A stretch of DNA of 18,419 nt from Myxococcales bacterium (GCA_020430865.1 JAGQIY010001124.1:1-18419); one strand, 5' to 3'; counted from the stretch's first letter, positions 1-7,206 are shown. Notes: a model not told the origin generated them from the letters alone. A program made the numbers and translations.

Positions 1-1
1 G

Positions 2-679
2 CCCCCGAAGGAAGAGCCAAAACGCGAGCACAAGAACGTCTGGCTGAGCCTCGGCGTGCAGCAGGACCTCGCTCTGGTGGGGGGCACCGATATCTGCACC
101 TCGGATGCCCAGGAAGCTGGCCCCTTCTACTGTTTCCGTGCGGATGGAAGCCAGTACCAGGGCGCCCCCGTCGAGGGGAAGTACGACAAGATCGATACGG
201 GCTTCGTCCCCGCGACGACCCGCGTGCTGATCGGGCTAGACATCGGGCTGAGCGACAGCATCAGCGCGTTCGGAAAGGCAGGCTACGCCTTCGGCACTGG
301 ACCGACCGCAGAAGGCCTGACGGAGTCCCTGAAGTTCCACGCAGAGGCTGGCCTGAAGCTCTGGTTGACCTCCAGCGGCGCCTTCCCCACGGAAGGGCTC
401 GGGGTCTATGTCGCAGGGAGCGGCGGACTCGGACAGGTGGACGCGAAGAAGAACGTCCCCGTCGAGGAACGGCGTGATGTGACGACTCCTCAGCTCAACC
501 CCGACGGCCAGCAAGTCGACGCCTGGGGCAAGTACGGTCAAGGCTTCGCTGCCCTCGGCGTCGGCTTCTTCCATCCGCTGGGCCCAGGCGCCATGCTGCT
601 CGACCTGCGCGGAATGTACATGTTGCCTTCGAGCACCTTGGTCGCGGCGCCGGCGCTCGGCTACGCGATCGGTCTGTAG
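2..679 (+). CDS. Outer-membrane beta-barrel-like protein, 5' end outside window
   Basis: The reading frame is open from base 2, so the gene begins before the window; only the last 225 residues are seen. The visible part starts with a charged, proline- and lysine-rich stretch, which looks like a linker after an upstream domain. It then runs into alternating hydrophobic and polar segments with many glycines and aromatics (for example VWLSLGVQQDLALVGG, and later FAALGVGFFHPLGPGAML), typical of a small beta-barrel. Two cysteines near the start (in TDICTS and FYCFR) may pair in a loop. No enzyme motif is visible. An outer-membrane location is inferred from the strand pattern, and the function is unknown. 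An alternative is a periplasmic beta-sandwich protein. Confidence 0.7.
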   Translation, partial: PPKEEPKREHKNVWLSLGVQQDLALVGGTDICTSDAQEAGPFYCFRADGSQYQGAPVEGKYDKIDTGFVPATTRVLIGLDIGLSDSISAFGKAGYAFGTGPTAEGLTESLKFHAEAGLKLWLTSSGAFPTEGLGVYVAGSGGLGQVDAKKNVPVEERRDVTTPQLNPDGQQVDAWGKYGQGFAALGVGFFHPLGPGAMLLDLRGMYMLPSSTLVAAPALGYAIGL

Positions 680-713
680 GCAATCCTGCACGTGAACGTC
701 ATTGTTTCGAGGG

Positions 714-727
714 CTGCCCCGTGGCAG
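714..727 (+). terminator. Short hairpin between the barrel gene and the next gene
   Basis: CTGCC-CCGT-GGCAG forms a five-base-pair stem with a four-base loop. It lies 35 bases after the stop at 679 and 10 bases before the ATG at 738. There is no T-run. It may be a weak terminator or a leader structure, or it may be chance. Confidence 0.2.
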
Positions 728-737
728 ATCTGGAAGC

Positions 738-1943
738 ATGCGCAACACGGTCTGGGGTCTGGGATTGTTGACGGTCGGGCTCGTGGTGGGCTGTGGTTCC
801 TCCGATGACGAAGCACAGGCCGGCTCGGGAGGCGTGCGAGAGCTGTCTCCCGAGTGTTCCGCCATCATCGACGACTGCCTGGTCAACCAGAAGAGCTGCG
901 CGAACGACTCCTCCGGCGTACCTCAGTGCGTCGGATGTCCCGAGGGCGAGTACGCCAACCCCGACACCAAGGTCTGCGCGAAGATCGGGGGCAAGAAGTG
1001 GGAACATACCTTCGACACCCGCACCGTCGAGTCCGGCGAGGAGATCGTCGGCCAGTGCCGCAGCTGGACCTTGAATAACCCTGAGGAAATCTGGTTCAAC
1101 GCGGTGGAGCTGAAGCAGAACGAAGCGTCCCACCACTCCAACTGGATGTTCGTGCCCGACGACCAGTTCGACGGTCCAGACGGCTTCTGGCCTTGCGAGG
1201 ACCGCAACTACTCGCAGCTGGTCGCGGCCTTGGCAGGGGGTGTGCTCTACGCGCAGAGCACCCAGGCCACCCACGAGGTGCAGAAGTTCCCCGACGGAGT
1301 GGCCGTCCGAATCCCGCCGCACGCCCGTATCCTCTCCGATGTGCACATCTTGAACGTCAACGCCGAGTCAGTGACGGGCAACATGAACATCGGCTTCTAT
1401 GAGATCCCCAAGGAAGAGGTGAAGACGGTGCTGACGCCTTTCCACCTCTCCTACGAGGAGCTGGACATCCCGCCGCGCTCCACCAGTCGTTTCACCGGCG
1501 AGTGCGATTTCAGCGAGAGCTTCCAGAACGTAGGTGGAACGCCCTTCAACATGAAGATCTACTACGCCCTGCCCCACACCCACGCTCTCGGTAGCCGCTT
1601 CTTTCTGGAGCTGATGGGGGGAGATCGCGAAGGAGAGAGCATCATCGACATCCAGGGCTTCAACGGCGAGGCCCGGGGACGGCAGTATCGTCCGCCGGTC
1701 GACGTGACGGGCTCCACGGGGCTACGCTTCGGCTGCGAGTTCGACAACCCGCGCGACGAGACGGTGCACTGGGGGTTTGGCGATCAGGAGATGTGCGAGG
1801 TGCTGGGCTTCGCGGAGAGCGACCTGGCGTTCGAGACGTTCGTCCAAGAGGCGAACGCAGATGGCATGGATGGCGCGATCCCGAAGTACACCGGTCCCTG
1901 CAGCACCACGGCCTTCCCCTGGAAGCAAGACAAGTCGAAGTGA
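738..1943 (+). CDS. Lipoprotein, PHM-like copper type II monooxygenase
   Basis: This 401-residue protein begins with a lipoprotein signal ending VGLVVGC, giving lipidated Cys19. A Cys-rich segment follows (about residues 40-80, with C40, C47, C54, C64, C67 and C80), then two domains that match the peptidylglycine hydroxylating (PHM) / dopamine beta-hydroxylase fold. All six expected copper ligands are visible: H132-H133 (SHHSNW) and H203 (DVHILN) for the CuH site, and H280/H282 (LPHTHAL) plus M352 (DQEMCEV) for the CuM site. The segment FGCEFDNP before M352 also matches the family. The family hydroxylates carbon centres using copper, oxygen and a reductant; the substrate here is unknown. The ATG at 738 was chosen over an in-frame TTG at 702 because the signal peptide starts at the ATG. 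It probably acts at the cell envelope or surface. No reductase or partner gene lies next to it. Confidence 0.82.
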   Translation: MRNTVWGLGLLTVGLVVGCGSSDDEAQAGSGGVRELSPECSAIIDDCLVNQKSCANDSSGVPQCVGCPEGEYANPDTKVCAKIGGKKWEHTFDTRTVESGEEIVGQCRSWTLNNPEEIWFNAVELKQNEASHHSNWMFVPDDQFDGPDGFWPCEDRNYSQLVAALAGGVLYAQSTQATHEVQKFPDGVAVRIPPHARILSDVHILNVNAESVTGNMNIGFYEIPKEEVKTVLTPFHLSYEELDIPPRSTSRFTGECDFSESFQNVGGTPFNMKIYYALPHTHALGSRFFLELMGGDREGESIIDIQGFNGEARGRQYRPPVDVTGSTGLRFGCEFDNPRDETVHWGFGDQEMCEVLGFAESDLAFETFVQEANADGMDGAIPKYTGPCSTTAFPWKQDKSK

Positions 1944-1956
1944 CGTTTCGTCCTGG

Positions 1957-1974
1957 CGTATCCTAGCGGATACG
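1957..1974. terminator. Hairpin after the PHM-like gene
   Basis: CGTATCC-TAGC-GGATACG is a perfect seven-base-pair stem with a four-base loop, 13 bases after the stop at 1943. It has no T-run. It lies in the 105-base gap between two convergent genes and is symmetric, so it could end transcription from either side. Confidence 0.45.
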
Positions 1975-2023
1975 ATCGGAGAGAGGACGGTTATCGCAGC
2001 AACGTCTCGAGCGCTCGATCGGC

Positions 2024-2048
2024 GCGCCCTCCCGGCCTGACCGGGCGC
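2024..2048 (-). terminator. GC-rich hairpin directly after the small lipoprotein gene
   Basis: CCCGG-CCTGA-CCGGG (2031-2045) can pair, with GCGCCC/GGGCGC (2024-2029 and 2043-2048) as an alternative outer stem. It abuts the stop codon of the minus-strand gene ending at 2049. With the hairpin at 1957-1974 it makes a two-hairpin boundary between convergent genes. There is no U-tract, so termination is inferred. Confidence 0.35.
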
Positions 2049-2546
2049 TCAACCCTTACTTGGTTTGGCAGGCTCGCGAGACTTGCTCGGGCGCGCGGGC
2101 TCCCGGTCGCTGTCGCGCTTGCGCTCGTGCTTTGGCGGGTCGTCCCGCTCCTCGGGTGCGGGACCAGCGGGCTCGGCCAGAGGTTGTTCTTCGTCCGTCT
2201 CGTGGTGACTCGAGGTCGCGTCATGGATGTCGCTGGCGGTGTCGGCGATGTCGATGGCGGTGTCGATCAGCGCCGCCAGGAAGCTTCCACCGGCGCTCTC
2301 TTCGGGCTCGAGTGGGATCGCGCCACAAGCCGCTCGGTGGTCGTCTTCCTGACAACCCAGACTGGCAGTGAAATCGCCTCCGCCACATTCCTGCAGGCAC
2401 ATCGCCAGATCGTCCGCTCCATCGAGGATGCACTGGTCTTCGCAGCTGGGATCGCGCTGGGCGCTGTGGACGACGTAGGTCGACGAGCAGCCACTCAGGG
2501 CCATCAGCCCTAACCCCAAACCCACGATCCAAGCGCCAAGCTTCAT
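2049..2546 (-). CDS. Small lipoprotein with twin CX3C motif and charged tail
   Basis: This 165-residue protein starts with a lipoprotein signal ending ALSGC, giving lipidated Cys20. Next come two CX3C motifs ten residues apart, C35-x3-C39 and C50-x3-C54, then C65 and C74. Twin CX3C spacing suits a helical hairpin held by two disulfides. A hydrophobic helix follows at about 88-105. The last 50 residues are Pro, Glu, Asp, Lys and Arg rich and end in two nine-residue repeats, REPARPSKS and REPAKPSKG. The start used is the ATG at 2546 with GAGG upstream; a start at 2582 would put 12 extra residues before the signal. No known family is recognised. It is convergent with the PHM-like gene and divergent from the zinc-ribbon gene. 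A disordered, surface-exposed tail is inferred. Confidence 0.68.
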   Translation of the reverse strand: MKLGAWIVGLGLGLMALSGCSSTYVVHSAQRDPSCEDQCILDGADDLAMCLQECGGGDFTASLGCQEDDHRAACGAIPLEPEESAGGSFLAALIDTAIDIADTASDIHDATSSHHETDEEQPLAEPAGPAPEERDDPPKHERKRDSDREPARPSKSREPAKPSKG

Positions 2547-2645
2547 CCTTCGACCTCGGAGAGACCCATGTGCAGCCCGCATGCCAGGGAAGATGGCGAT
2601 GTTTCGCGGGATTTTTGGGTGAGGTGCGCCTCTGGGGAGCCGTGA

Positions 2646-2657
2646 TGTGACGTCACA
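2646..2657. promoter_or_regulatory. Perfect 12-bp palindrome in a divergent promoter region
   Basis: TGTGACGTCACA is a perfect palindrome, 14 bases before the GTG at 2672 and about 100 bases upstream of the divergent lipoprotein gene. It looks like a dimeric regulator site that could control one or both genes. It is not a standard CRP site, because the TGTGA and TCACA halves are two bases apart instead of six. The regulator is unknown. Confidence 0.4.
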
Positions 2658-2671
2658 CCGCGTAACCCAGG

Positions 2672-3094
2672 GTGCACGTGCAAGCGGTTTGCGAGCCAGT
2701 GCTGGAGCGGCTAAGCCGGGGCGTGATCTGGTTGGTCCTGCTCGGGTTACTGGTCGCCCTCGGGCTGCTGGCGCGGGAGCTTGGCCGGGTGGGCCGCCGA
2801 GCAGCGGCCCTGGTCGAGAGCCGAGCAGCGCCAGAACGCCTCGATCGCGAGGTGCGAAAGCTGGAGCTGCTCGAGCCGGGTGGCACCCCCGAGAGCGCCA
2901 TCGAGGTCACGGCGCCGAGTGTCGTGGAGGCGCATGCTGGACGCATAGCCTGTCCACGCTGCGAGGGCGCGGTGGAGGTGGACCAGCACGCGGTGGAGGA
3001 ACACGATGGAGAGCGCCTGCGGGTCGCGCGTGTGCGCTGTCGCAGCTGCGGACATCAGCGCACCTTGTACTTCCGGTTGGCACGCCTGAACTGA
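2672..3094 (+). CDS. Small membrane protein with C-terminal zinc ribbon
   Basis: This protein is about 140 residues long. It has one hydrophobic segment (residues 18-35), then a basic and acidic, possibly helical linker (about 37-68). The C-terminal domain has two CXXC knuckles, C94-P-R-C97 and C123-R-S-C126, followed by GHQRTLYF. Four cysteines in this arrangement should bind one zinc. Positive charges after the membrane segment suggest that the ribbon is in the cytoplasm. The GTG at 2672 is the first start; GTGs at 2678 and 2699 are possible, and no clear ribosome site separates them. The gene lies 44 bases before the permease gene and may be co-transcribed with it. The function is unknown, and the family is not recognised beyond the zinc ribbon. 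Confidence 0.62.
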   Translation: MHVQAVCEPVLERLSRGVIWLVLLGLLVALGLLARELGRVGRRAAALVESRAAPERLDREVRKLELLEPGGTPESAIEVTAPSVVEAHAGRIACPRCEGAVEVDQHAVEEHDGERLRVARVRCRSCGHQRTLYFRLARLN

Positions 3095-3138
3095 GCGGGC
3101 TGGCGCCGGGGGAGCAGGCTGACTAGCGTGCTCGGCGC

Positions 3139-5442
3139 ATGAGCGAGTCGCCAGTCGGTAACTCGGCGTCCCCCGAGCGCAGCATCGGACCGCTGGGCGC
3201 CACCGCGGTGGGGATCGGCGCCATCGTCGGAGGCGGCATCCTGGTCCTGGCGGGCGTCGCCTTCCGCGCCACCGGGCCCGCGGCGGTGCTGGCGTTCGCC
3301 CTCAATGGTGTGATCGCGGTGATCACGGCGATGAGCTTCGCCGAGATGAGCACGGCGTTCCCCGAGTCGGGAGGCGCGTACACGTTTGCGAAGAAGGTGC
3401 TCAACGTTCGTGCGGCCTTCGCCGTCGGCTGGGTGCTGTGGTTCGCCTACATCGTCGCCGGCGTGCTGTACGCCCTGGGCTTCGCCTCTTACGGGGTGGT
3501 GCTCCTGGAGCACATCTGGGGGCTCTTCGGCGAACCGCCGGGGTGGCTCGGCGGGCGCTCCACGAGCGTCGCCTTGGCGCTCGCTCCCACGGTGCTCTAC
3601 ACGCTGTCCTTGATTCGCAAGTCGGGCGGCGGGGGCGACTTCGCTACCTGGGGCAAGGTCGCGGTGTTCACCGTGCTGATCCTGGCGGGCTGCTGGGCGC
3701 TGGGCACGAGTCCCCACGGAACCATCAAGAAGGGCATGACGCCGTTCTTCGCGAGTGGCTTCTCGGGCCTGTTGCAGGCGCTCGGCTTCACGCTGATCGC
3801 CCTTCAGGGCTTCGACCTGATCGCCGCCATCGCGGGTGAGGTGAAGTCCCCGGCACGGGTGATCCCCCGCGCGATGATGATCTCGCTGGGCGTCGCGCTG
3901 GTGATCTACCTCCCGCTGCTGTTCCTGGCGGCGACCGTGGGCGCCGACGAGGGGAGCGACATCGTGGCGATGAGCAACGCCAATCCCGAGACCGTCATGG
4001 CGAATGCCGCGCGGAATTTCATGGGGGTCACGGGCTACTGGCTCGTGATCATCGCCGCCGTGCTCTCGACCTTGTCGGCGCTGGGCGCGAACCTCTTGGC
4101 CGCTTCTCGGGTGGCGCTCTCGATGGCCAACGACCGCACCCTGCCCAAGGTCATCGGTCGCCTGCATGAGAGCCGGCGCACGCCGGTGATGGCGATCTAC
4201 ACCAGCGCGCTGACGTTGATCGCGATCGTGCTGATCGTGCCGGACTTGGCTTCCGCAGGTGCGGCGGCGAGCTTGATCTTTCTGATCGTGTTCGCGCTGG
4301 CGCACTGGATGAGCATCCTGGCGAGCAAGCGCACCGAGCAGCGCATGAGCATGCTGCCGCCCTCGTCCCCAATGGCCACCGCCGAGCTCCTGAACGCAGA
4401 GAAGCCATTTCGAAGCCCGTGGTTTCCGGTGTTGCCCATCGTGGGCGGGTTCGCGTGCGCTGGGATGGCGCTGTTTCAGGGCGTCGCGGTGCCCGCGGCG
4501 GGCGCCGTGGCCGTGCTCTGGCTCGCCCTTGGTGTGCTGCTCTACATGGCCCTGTTCTCTGGCCGCGCGGAAACTTTCGATGCCCTCGCGGAGGCTCACG
4601 ACCCGGCGCTCGCCAAGCTGCGGGGGCGTAGCCCGCTGGTGCTCGTCCCCCTCGCCAACCCCAAGAGCGCGCCGATGCTGGTCGCGATGGCCGGAGCGCT
4701 CGCGCCGCCTCGATATGGCCGGGTCACGTTGCTGAGCGTGATGAAGCCGCCGGAACCTGGTCCCTTGCAGACCGACCACACATCGGACGGCCTCAACCCG
4801 GCCCACGCCGTGTTGCGCGACGCGCTGCAGGAATCGCTGAAGGCGGGCCATCGCCCCGAGGCGCTGATCACCATCGCGTCTACGCCATGGCGGGAGATCC
4901 GGCGCGTCGCGCGTACCTATCAGTGCGCTGGCTTGCTGCTCGGCCTGGGTCACCAGCGCAGCGAGAACACGGCTCACCTGGAGGAGCTGCTGGAGGCGGT
5001 GAGCTGCGACGTCGCGTTCCTGCGAGCGCCCGACGGCTGGAGCCTGGAGCACGCGAGGCGTGTGCTGGTGCCCGTCGGCGGGCGCGGTGCCCAGGCGGAG
5101 CTAAGAGCACGCTTGCTCGGGAGCCTCGAGCGCGGTGTAGAGCGAGACTTCGTGTGGTTCACTACACAACCCGAAGACGCGGACGAGGACGACCTGAGAG
5201 ACGCTCGACGCAAGCTGCATCGGCTCGCGGAGGATGCGACGACGCGTCCTCCAGAGGTCCTGGTGGAGCGCCACGTGTCTGCGGTCGACGCCATCATCGA
5301 GCAGGCACGGCACTGTGACTTGGTGGTGCTGGGACTGCAGCGGGGAAGAGGCGGAACGCGCTCGTTCAGCGAAGTGGCGCTGCGGGTCGCCTACGAGTCG
5401 CCCTGCGCCGTGGTGCTGATCAGCCAGGGCGAGCGTAGCTAG
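3139..5442 (+). CDS. APC-family amino-acid permease with two C-terminal Usp domains
   Basis: This 767-residue protein has an N-terminal transporter of about 12 membrane segments (residues 17-475). It shows the APC signature in TM1 (GAIVGGGI), the FPESGGAY motif before TM3, and GFDLIAAIAGEVKSP in the middle. APC proteins import amino acids or related amines by proton or sodium symport. After residue 490 come two universal stress protein-like domains, about 498-628 (PLVLVPLANP to VAFLRAP) and 640-763 (RRVLVPVGG to AVVLISQ). The second ends with a glycine-rich stretch (LGLQRGRGGTRSFSE) that resembles the Usp nucleotide loop. Usp domains bind ATP or other nucleotides, so transport may respond to energy or stress state; this is inference. 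The substrate cannot be read from the sequence. The ATG at 3139 gives a normal N-terminus for the family. Confidence 0.88.
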   Translation: MSESPVGNSASPERSIGPLGATAVGIGAIVGGGILVLAGVAFRATGPAAVLAFALNGVIAVITAMSFAEMSTAFPESGGAYTFAKKVLNVRAAFAVGWVLWFAYIVAGVLYALGFASYGVVLLEHIWGLFGEPPGWLGGRSTSVALALAPTVLYTLSLIRKSGGGGDFATWGKVAVFTVLILAGCWALGTSPHGTIKKGMTPFFASGFSGLLQALGFTLIALQGFDLIAAIAGEVKSPARVIPRAMMISLGVALVIYLPLLFLAATVGADEGSDIVAMSNANPETVMANAARNFMGVTGYWLVIIAAVLSTLSALGANLLAASRVALSMANDRTLPKVIGRLHESRRTPVMAIYTSALTLIAIVLIVPDLASAGAAASLIFLIVFALAHWMSILASKRTEQRMSMLPPSSPMATAELLNAEKPFRSPWFPVLPIVGGFACAGMALFQGVAVPAAGAVAVLWLALGVLLYMALFSGRAETFDALAEAHDPALAKLRGRSPLVLVPLANPKSAPMLVAMAGALAPPRYGRVTLLSVMKPPEPGPLQTDHTSDGLNPAHAVLRDALQESLKAGHRPEALITIASTPWREIRRVARTYQCAGLLLGLGHQRSENTAHLEELLEAVSCDVAFLRAPDGWSLEHARRVLVPVGGRGAQAELRARLLGSLERGVERDFVWFTTQPEDADEDDLRDARRKLHRLAEDATTRPPEVLVERHVSAVDAIIEQARHCDLVVLGLQRGRGGTRSFSEVALRVAYESPCAVVLISQGERS

Positions 5443-5459
5443 CGCCGGGAACCGCTAGC
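5438..5459. terminator. Hairpin at the convergent boundary after the permease gene
   Basis: GCTAGCG-CCGGGAAC-CGCTAGC is a perfect seven-base-pair stem with an eight-base loop. It overlaps the stop codon of the permease gene and ends six bases before the convergent stop at 5466. A second palindrome, CCGCTAGCGG (5452-5461), shares its right arm. It has no T-run. A bidirectional terminator is likely from position. Confidence 0.45.
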
Positions 5460-5465
5460 GGTGAC

Positions 5466-6095
5466 TCAACACGGGGTCCCGGCGAAGCGCTCCAGTTCCC
5501 CCAACGGGTCGAACAGCGCCTGCAGGATGCTCCGCAGAGCTTTTTGCCGCACGGAACCGGATGCCCGCCAGGCCCAGTAGCGCGCCTCGCCCACGACCAG
5601 ACCCGAGAGCGGTGTGAACCACAGGTCGAAGCCGCTAGGGCGCACGCCGTTGGCCTCGACGCCGTACTCCCACACGGTGCTCCCGGCCGCGGTGAACAGC
5701 AGGCTTCCCACGACACCGAGTCGGCAGTGTCGCGCCCGCAGGTAGAGCTCGCTGCCGAACAAGCCGTGCCCGACGACATTGATGTACCAGGGGTCGCCAT
5801 CCCACTCGAAGGGGGGCGCGTCGCTGTCCCACTTTGGCGGCTGGGTGAAGGCAGCCTCGTAGTGCTCGCCCCAGCTCGACACGGGGTCCGCGAACGGATC
5901 CGGCCAGATGTAGGCCTCTCCAAGCCGCATCCCGAGCAACAGTCCCCCAGCGTGCAGGCTCGGCACGAGCAGGTTTGGCTCGTCGAGCTGGAGACGGCGT
6001 GTGGGCTCGGAGGACGCGGACTCCTGGCTCGCTGCCGCCCGGCCCCAGCTCGCCAAGATCAGCACGGTGAGGCTGGCGGCGATCGTCCTCGGCAC
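5466..6095 (-). CDS. Exported DUF3943-like protein
   Basis: This is a 209-residue protein if translation starts at the GTG at 6095, which gives a signal peptide (IAASLTVLILASW, then GRAAASQES). The open frame continues to 6302, but that extension is not hydrophobic and would bury the signal. The mature part has a pattern I associate with DUF3943: a DPWYINVVGHGLFG segment, then SLLFTAAGSTVWEYGVEA, then PSGFDLWFTPLSGLVVGE. Proteins of this type are thought to sit in or at the outer membrane; their function is unknown. The ribosome site before the GTG is weak, so the start is uncertain. The gene is convergent with the permease gene and divergent from a small beta-barrel gene. Confidence 0.6.
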   Translation of the reverse strand: MPRTIAASLTVLILASWGRAAASQESASSEPTRRLQLDEPNLLVPSLHAGGLLLGMRLGEAYIWPDPFADPVSSWGEHYEAAFTQPPKWDSDAPPFEWDGDPWYINVVGHGLFGSELYLRARHCRLGVVGSLLFTAAGSTVWEYGVEANGVRPSGFDLWFTPLSGLVVGEARYWAWRASGSVRQKALRSILQALFDPLGELERFAGTPC

Positions 6096-6351
6096 GGCCC
6101 CGAGCCTAGCAGGGGCGAGTGAGTGGGGGGGGAGGCTGCCGATTATCACGCGGGAAAATCTCGGAAATTGCGCCGTACAACCCAGTACTTGCGCGTCCCG
6201 ACTCGTCGGCCGGAGGCGTGAGGCTTCGAGTTCTGAGATCGCGCGTGCGGCTCCGTTGCGCGCGTCAGCGAGTCGATTGGGGACTGACTGTCGGGCGCGC
6301 ACCTCGGTGCGAGCTCCCGTGTGTGCGGATGTACGTTACCTGGAGGAAATA
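6096..6351. promoter_or_regulatory. Divergent intergenic region
   Basis: This 256-base gap lies between two divergent exported-protein genes and must hold both promoters. On the minus strand a GATAAT (6147-6142) fits a -10 element about 47 bases before the GTG at 6095, but no good -35 lies at the right distance. A run of eight G lies at 6125-6132, in the presumed leader of the minus gene. On the plus side the only clear signal is a strong ribosome site, GGAGG at 6342-6346, before the ATG at 6352. Confidence 0.35.
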
Positions 6352-7023
6352 ATGCTTGGATGGAACGGTAAGCGATGGGCGATCTCGACAGGAACCGCGG
6401 TGGCGGTCTGGGTGTGTGGAGCGACCGCCATGGCGCAGGAGGCTGCACCACGAGCGGCACCCATGAAGCGGTCAGGGGCCCGCGTACACGATGGCTTCTT
6501 CTTGCGCCTCGGGCCCTCCTTGGGTCCGTTGAGCATCACTGGCAAGGCGGATGCCGGCGGTCCCGAGTCGACCATCAGCGGATTCTCCCTGGTTGGCGGT
6601 GAGCTCTTGCTCGGCGGCACGCCCGTCGACGGACTCGTGGTCGGGGGAGGGTGGCTCTACAACCAGGTCAGCGACCCGACGATCGAAAACGAGCTAGGGG
6701 AAGGCACCGCGGACGGCACGATGTTCGTTACGTCCATCGACTTCTTCGCCCAGTACTACTTCGACCCCGGGCAGGGGGCTCACGTCCAGCTGATGGTCGG
6801 ATACGGCGGCATCGACTTCGTCGATGCCGAGGGGCGGAGCGGAGGAAATGATCCGGTGGGCCTCAACCTGGCGATCGGCGGTGGCTACGACTTCTGGCTG
6901 GGAGACGAATGGAGCGTAGGGCCGTTCCTACGCATTCAGTACGCCTCGATGAGCCCTTCGGATACCGAGTACAGCTACAGCTATCTCTTCCCCACGCTCG
7001 GGGCGGTGTTCACCTACCACTGA
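6352..7023 (+). CDS. Small outer-membrane beta-barrel protein
   Basis: This is a 223-residue protein. The ATG at 6352 has a strong GGAGG five bases upstream, and a typical signal peptide follows (KRWAISTGTAVAVWVCGATAMA, split here only by its basic start and hydrophobic core) with likely cleavage after AMA at residue 28. The open frame continues upstream but contains no better start. The mature protein has repeated amphipathic, glycine-rich strands (FFLRLGPSLGPLSI, LVVGGGWLY, SIDFFAQYYFDPGQGAHVQLMVGYGG, each abbreviated from the strand core) and ends LGAVFTYH. These suit an eight-stranded barrel like those of the OmpA/OmpW or outer-membrane-beta-barrel group. No catalytic motif is seen. It is followed by a hairpin and the control region of the efflux operon, so it is probably transcribed alone. 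Confidence 0.72.
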   Translation: MLGWNGKRWAISTGTAVAVWVCGATAMAQEAAPRAAPMKRSGARVHDGFFLRLGPSLGPLSITGKADAGGPESTISGFSLVGGELLLGGTPVDGLVVGGGWLYNQVSDPTIENELGEGTADGTMFVTSIDFFAQYYFDPGQGAHVQLMVGYGGIDFVDAEGRSGGNDPVGLNLAIGGGYDFWLGDEWSVGPFLRIQYASMSPSDTEYSYSYLFPTLGAVFTYH

Positions 7024-7035
7024 GCTGGAGCGTGA

Positions 7036-7072
7036 GGCAGAAGCCACGCGGAAACTTCCACGGGCTTCTGCC
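7036..7072. terminator. Ten-base-pair hairpin after the beta-barrel gene
   Basis: GGCAGAAGCC (7036-7045) pairs perfectly with GGCTTCTGCC (7063-7072). The 17-base loop holds a small inner GGA/TCC pairing. It starts 13 bases after the stop at 7023. There is no T-run, but position and stem strength suggest a terminator that insulates the next operon. Confidence 0.5.
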
Positions 7073-7082
7073 GTACAGCCTC

Positions 7083-7119
7083 GTCCCAGTTCCGGGACGT
7101 GGGATCCCAGCGTCGGGAC
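7083..7119. promoter_or_regulatory. Two 16-bp dyads 21 bp apart, candidate enhancer sites
   Basis: GTCCCAGTTCCGGGAC (7083-7098) and ATCCCAGCGTCGGGAC (7104-7119) share TCCCAG and CGGGAC and match at 12 of 16 positions. Each contains the inverted repeat TCCC-N6-GGGA. Their starts are exactly 21 bases apart, which is two turns of the helix. Relative to the start site predicted from the sigma54 promoter at 7207-7222 they are centred near -142 and -121. This is where sigma54 activators usually bind as tandem dimers. The best candidate protein is the response regulator in the same operon. Confidence 0.5.
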
Positions 7120-7151
7120 GGTACGCCTCCCTCACCCCAACCCACGAACCA

Positions 7152-7170
7152 AGAATATTGCAATGATTCT
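7152..7170. promoter_or_regulatory. AT-rich near-palindrome upstream of the efflux operon
   Basis: AGAAT, ATTGCAAT, G, ATTCT: the inner ATTGCAAT is a perfect palindrome and the outer arms AGAAT/ATTCT are inverted, off-centre by one base. It stands out as AT-rich in GC-rich surroundings and is centred near -72 from the predicted start. Next to it, 7170-7182 read on the minus strand is CATCAAATGCCTA, a partial match to the IHF consensus. It may be a second regulator site or a bending region. Confidence 0.35.
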
Positions 7171-7206
7171 AGGCATTTGATGACCTGACGCTGATGTGGG
7201 CAAGAT

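Noticed and set aside
2646..2657. CRP/FNR site (TGTGA...TCACA)
   Set aside because: The half-sites are two bases apart instead of the six required for CRP; only an unassigned palindrome is claimed.
3055..5052. Minus-strand open frame of 665 codons opposite the permease gene
   Set aside because: Its translation is His-, Arg-, Gln- and Asp-rich with no domain. It is the antisense shadow of a high-GC gene whose plus-strand product is a clear transporter.
6125..6132. Run of eight G as a phase-variation tract
   Set aside because: It is short for slipped-strand switching in a high-GC genome and lies outside any coding frame; no supporting signal.
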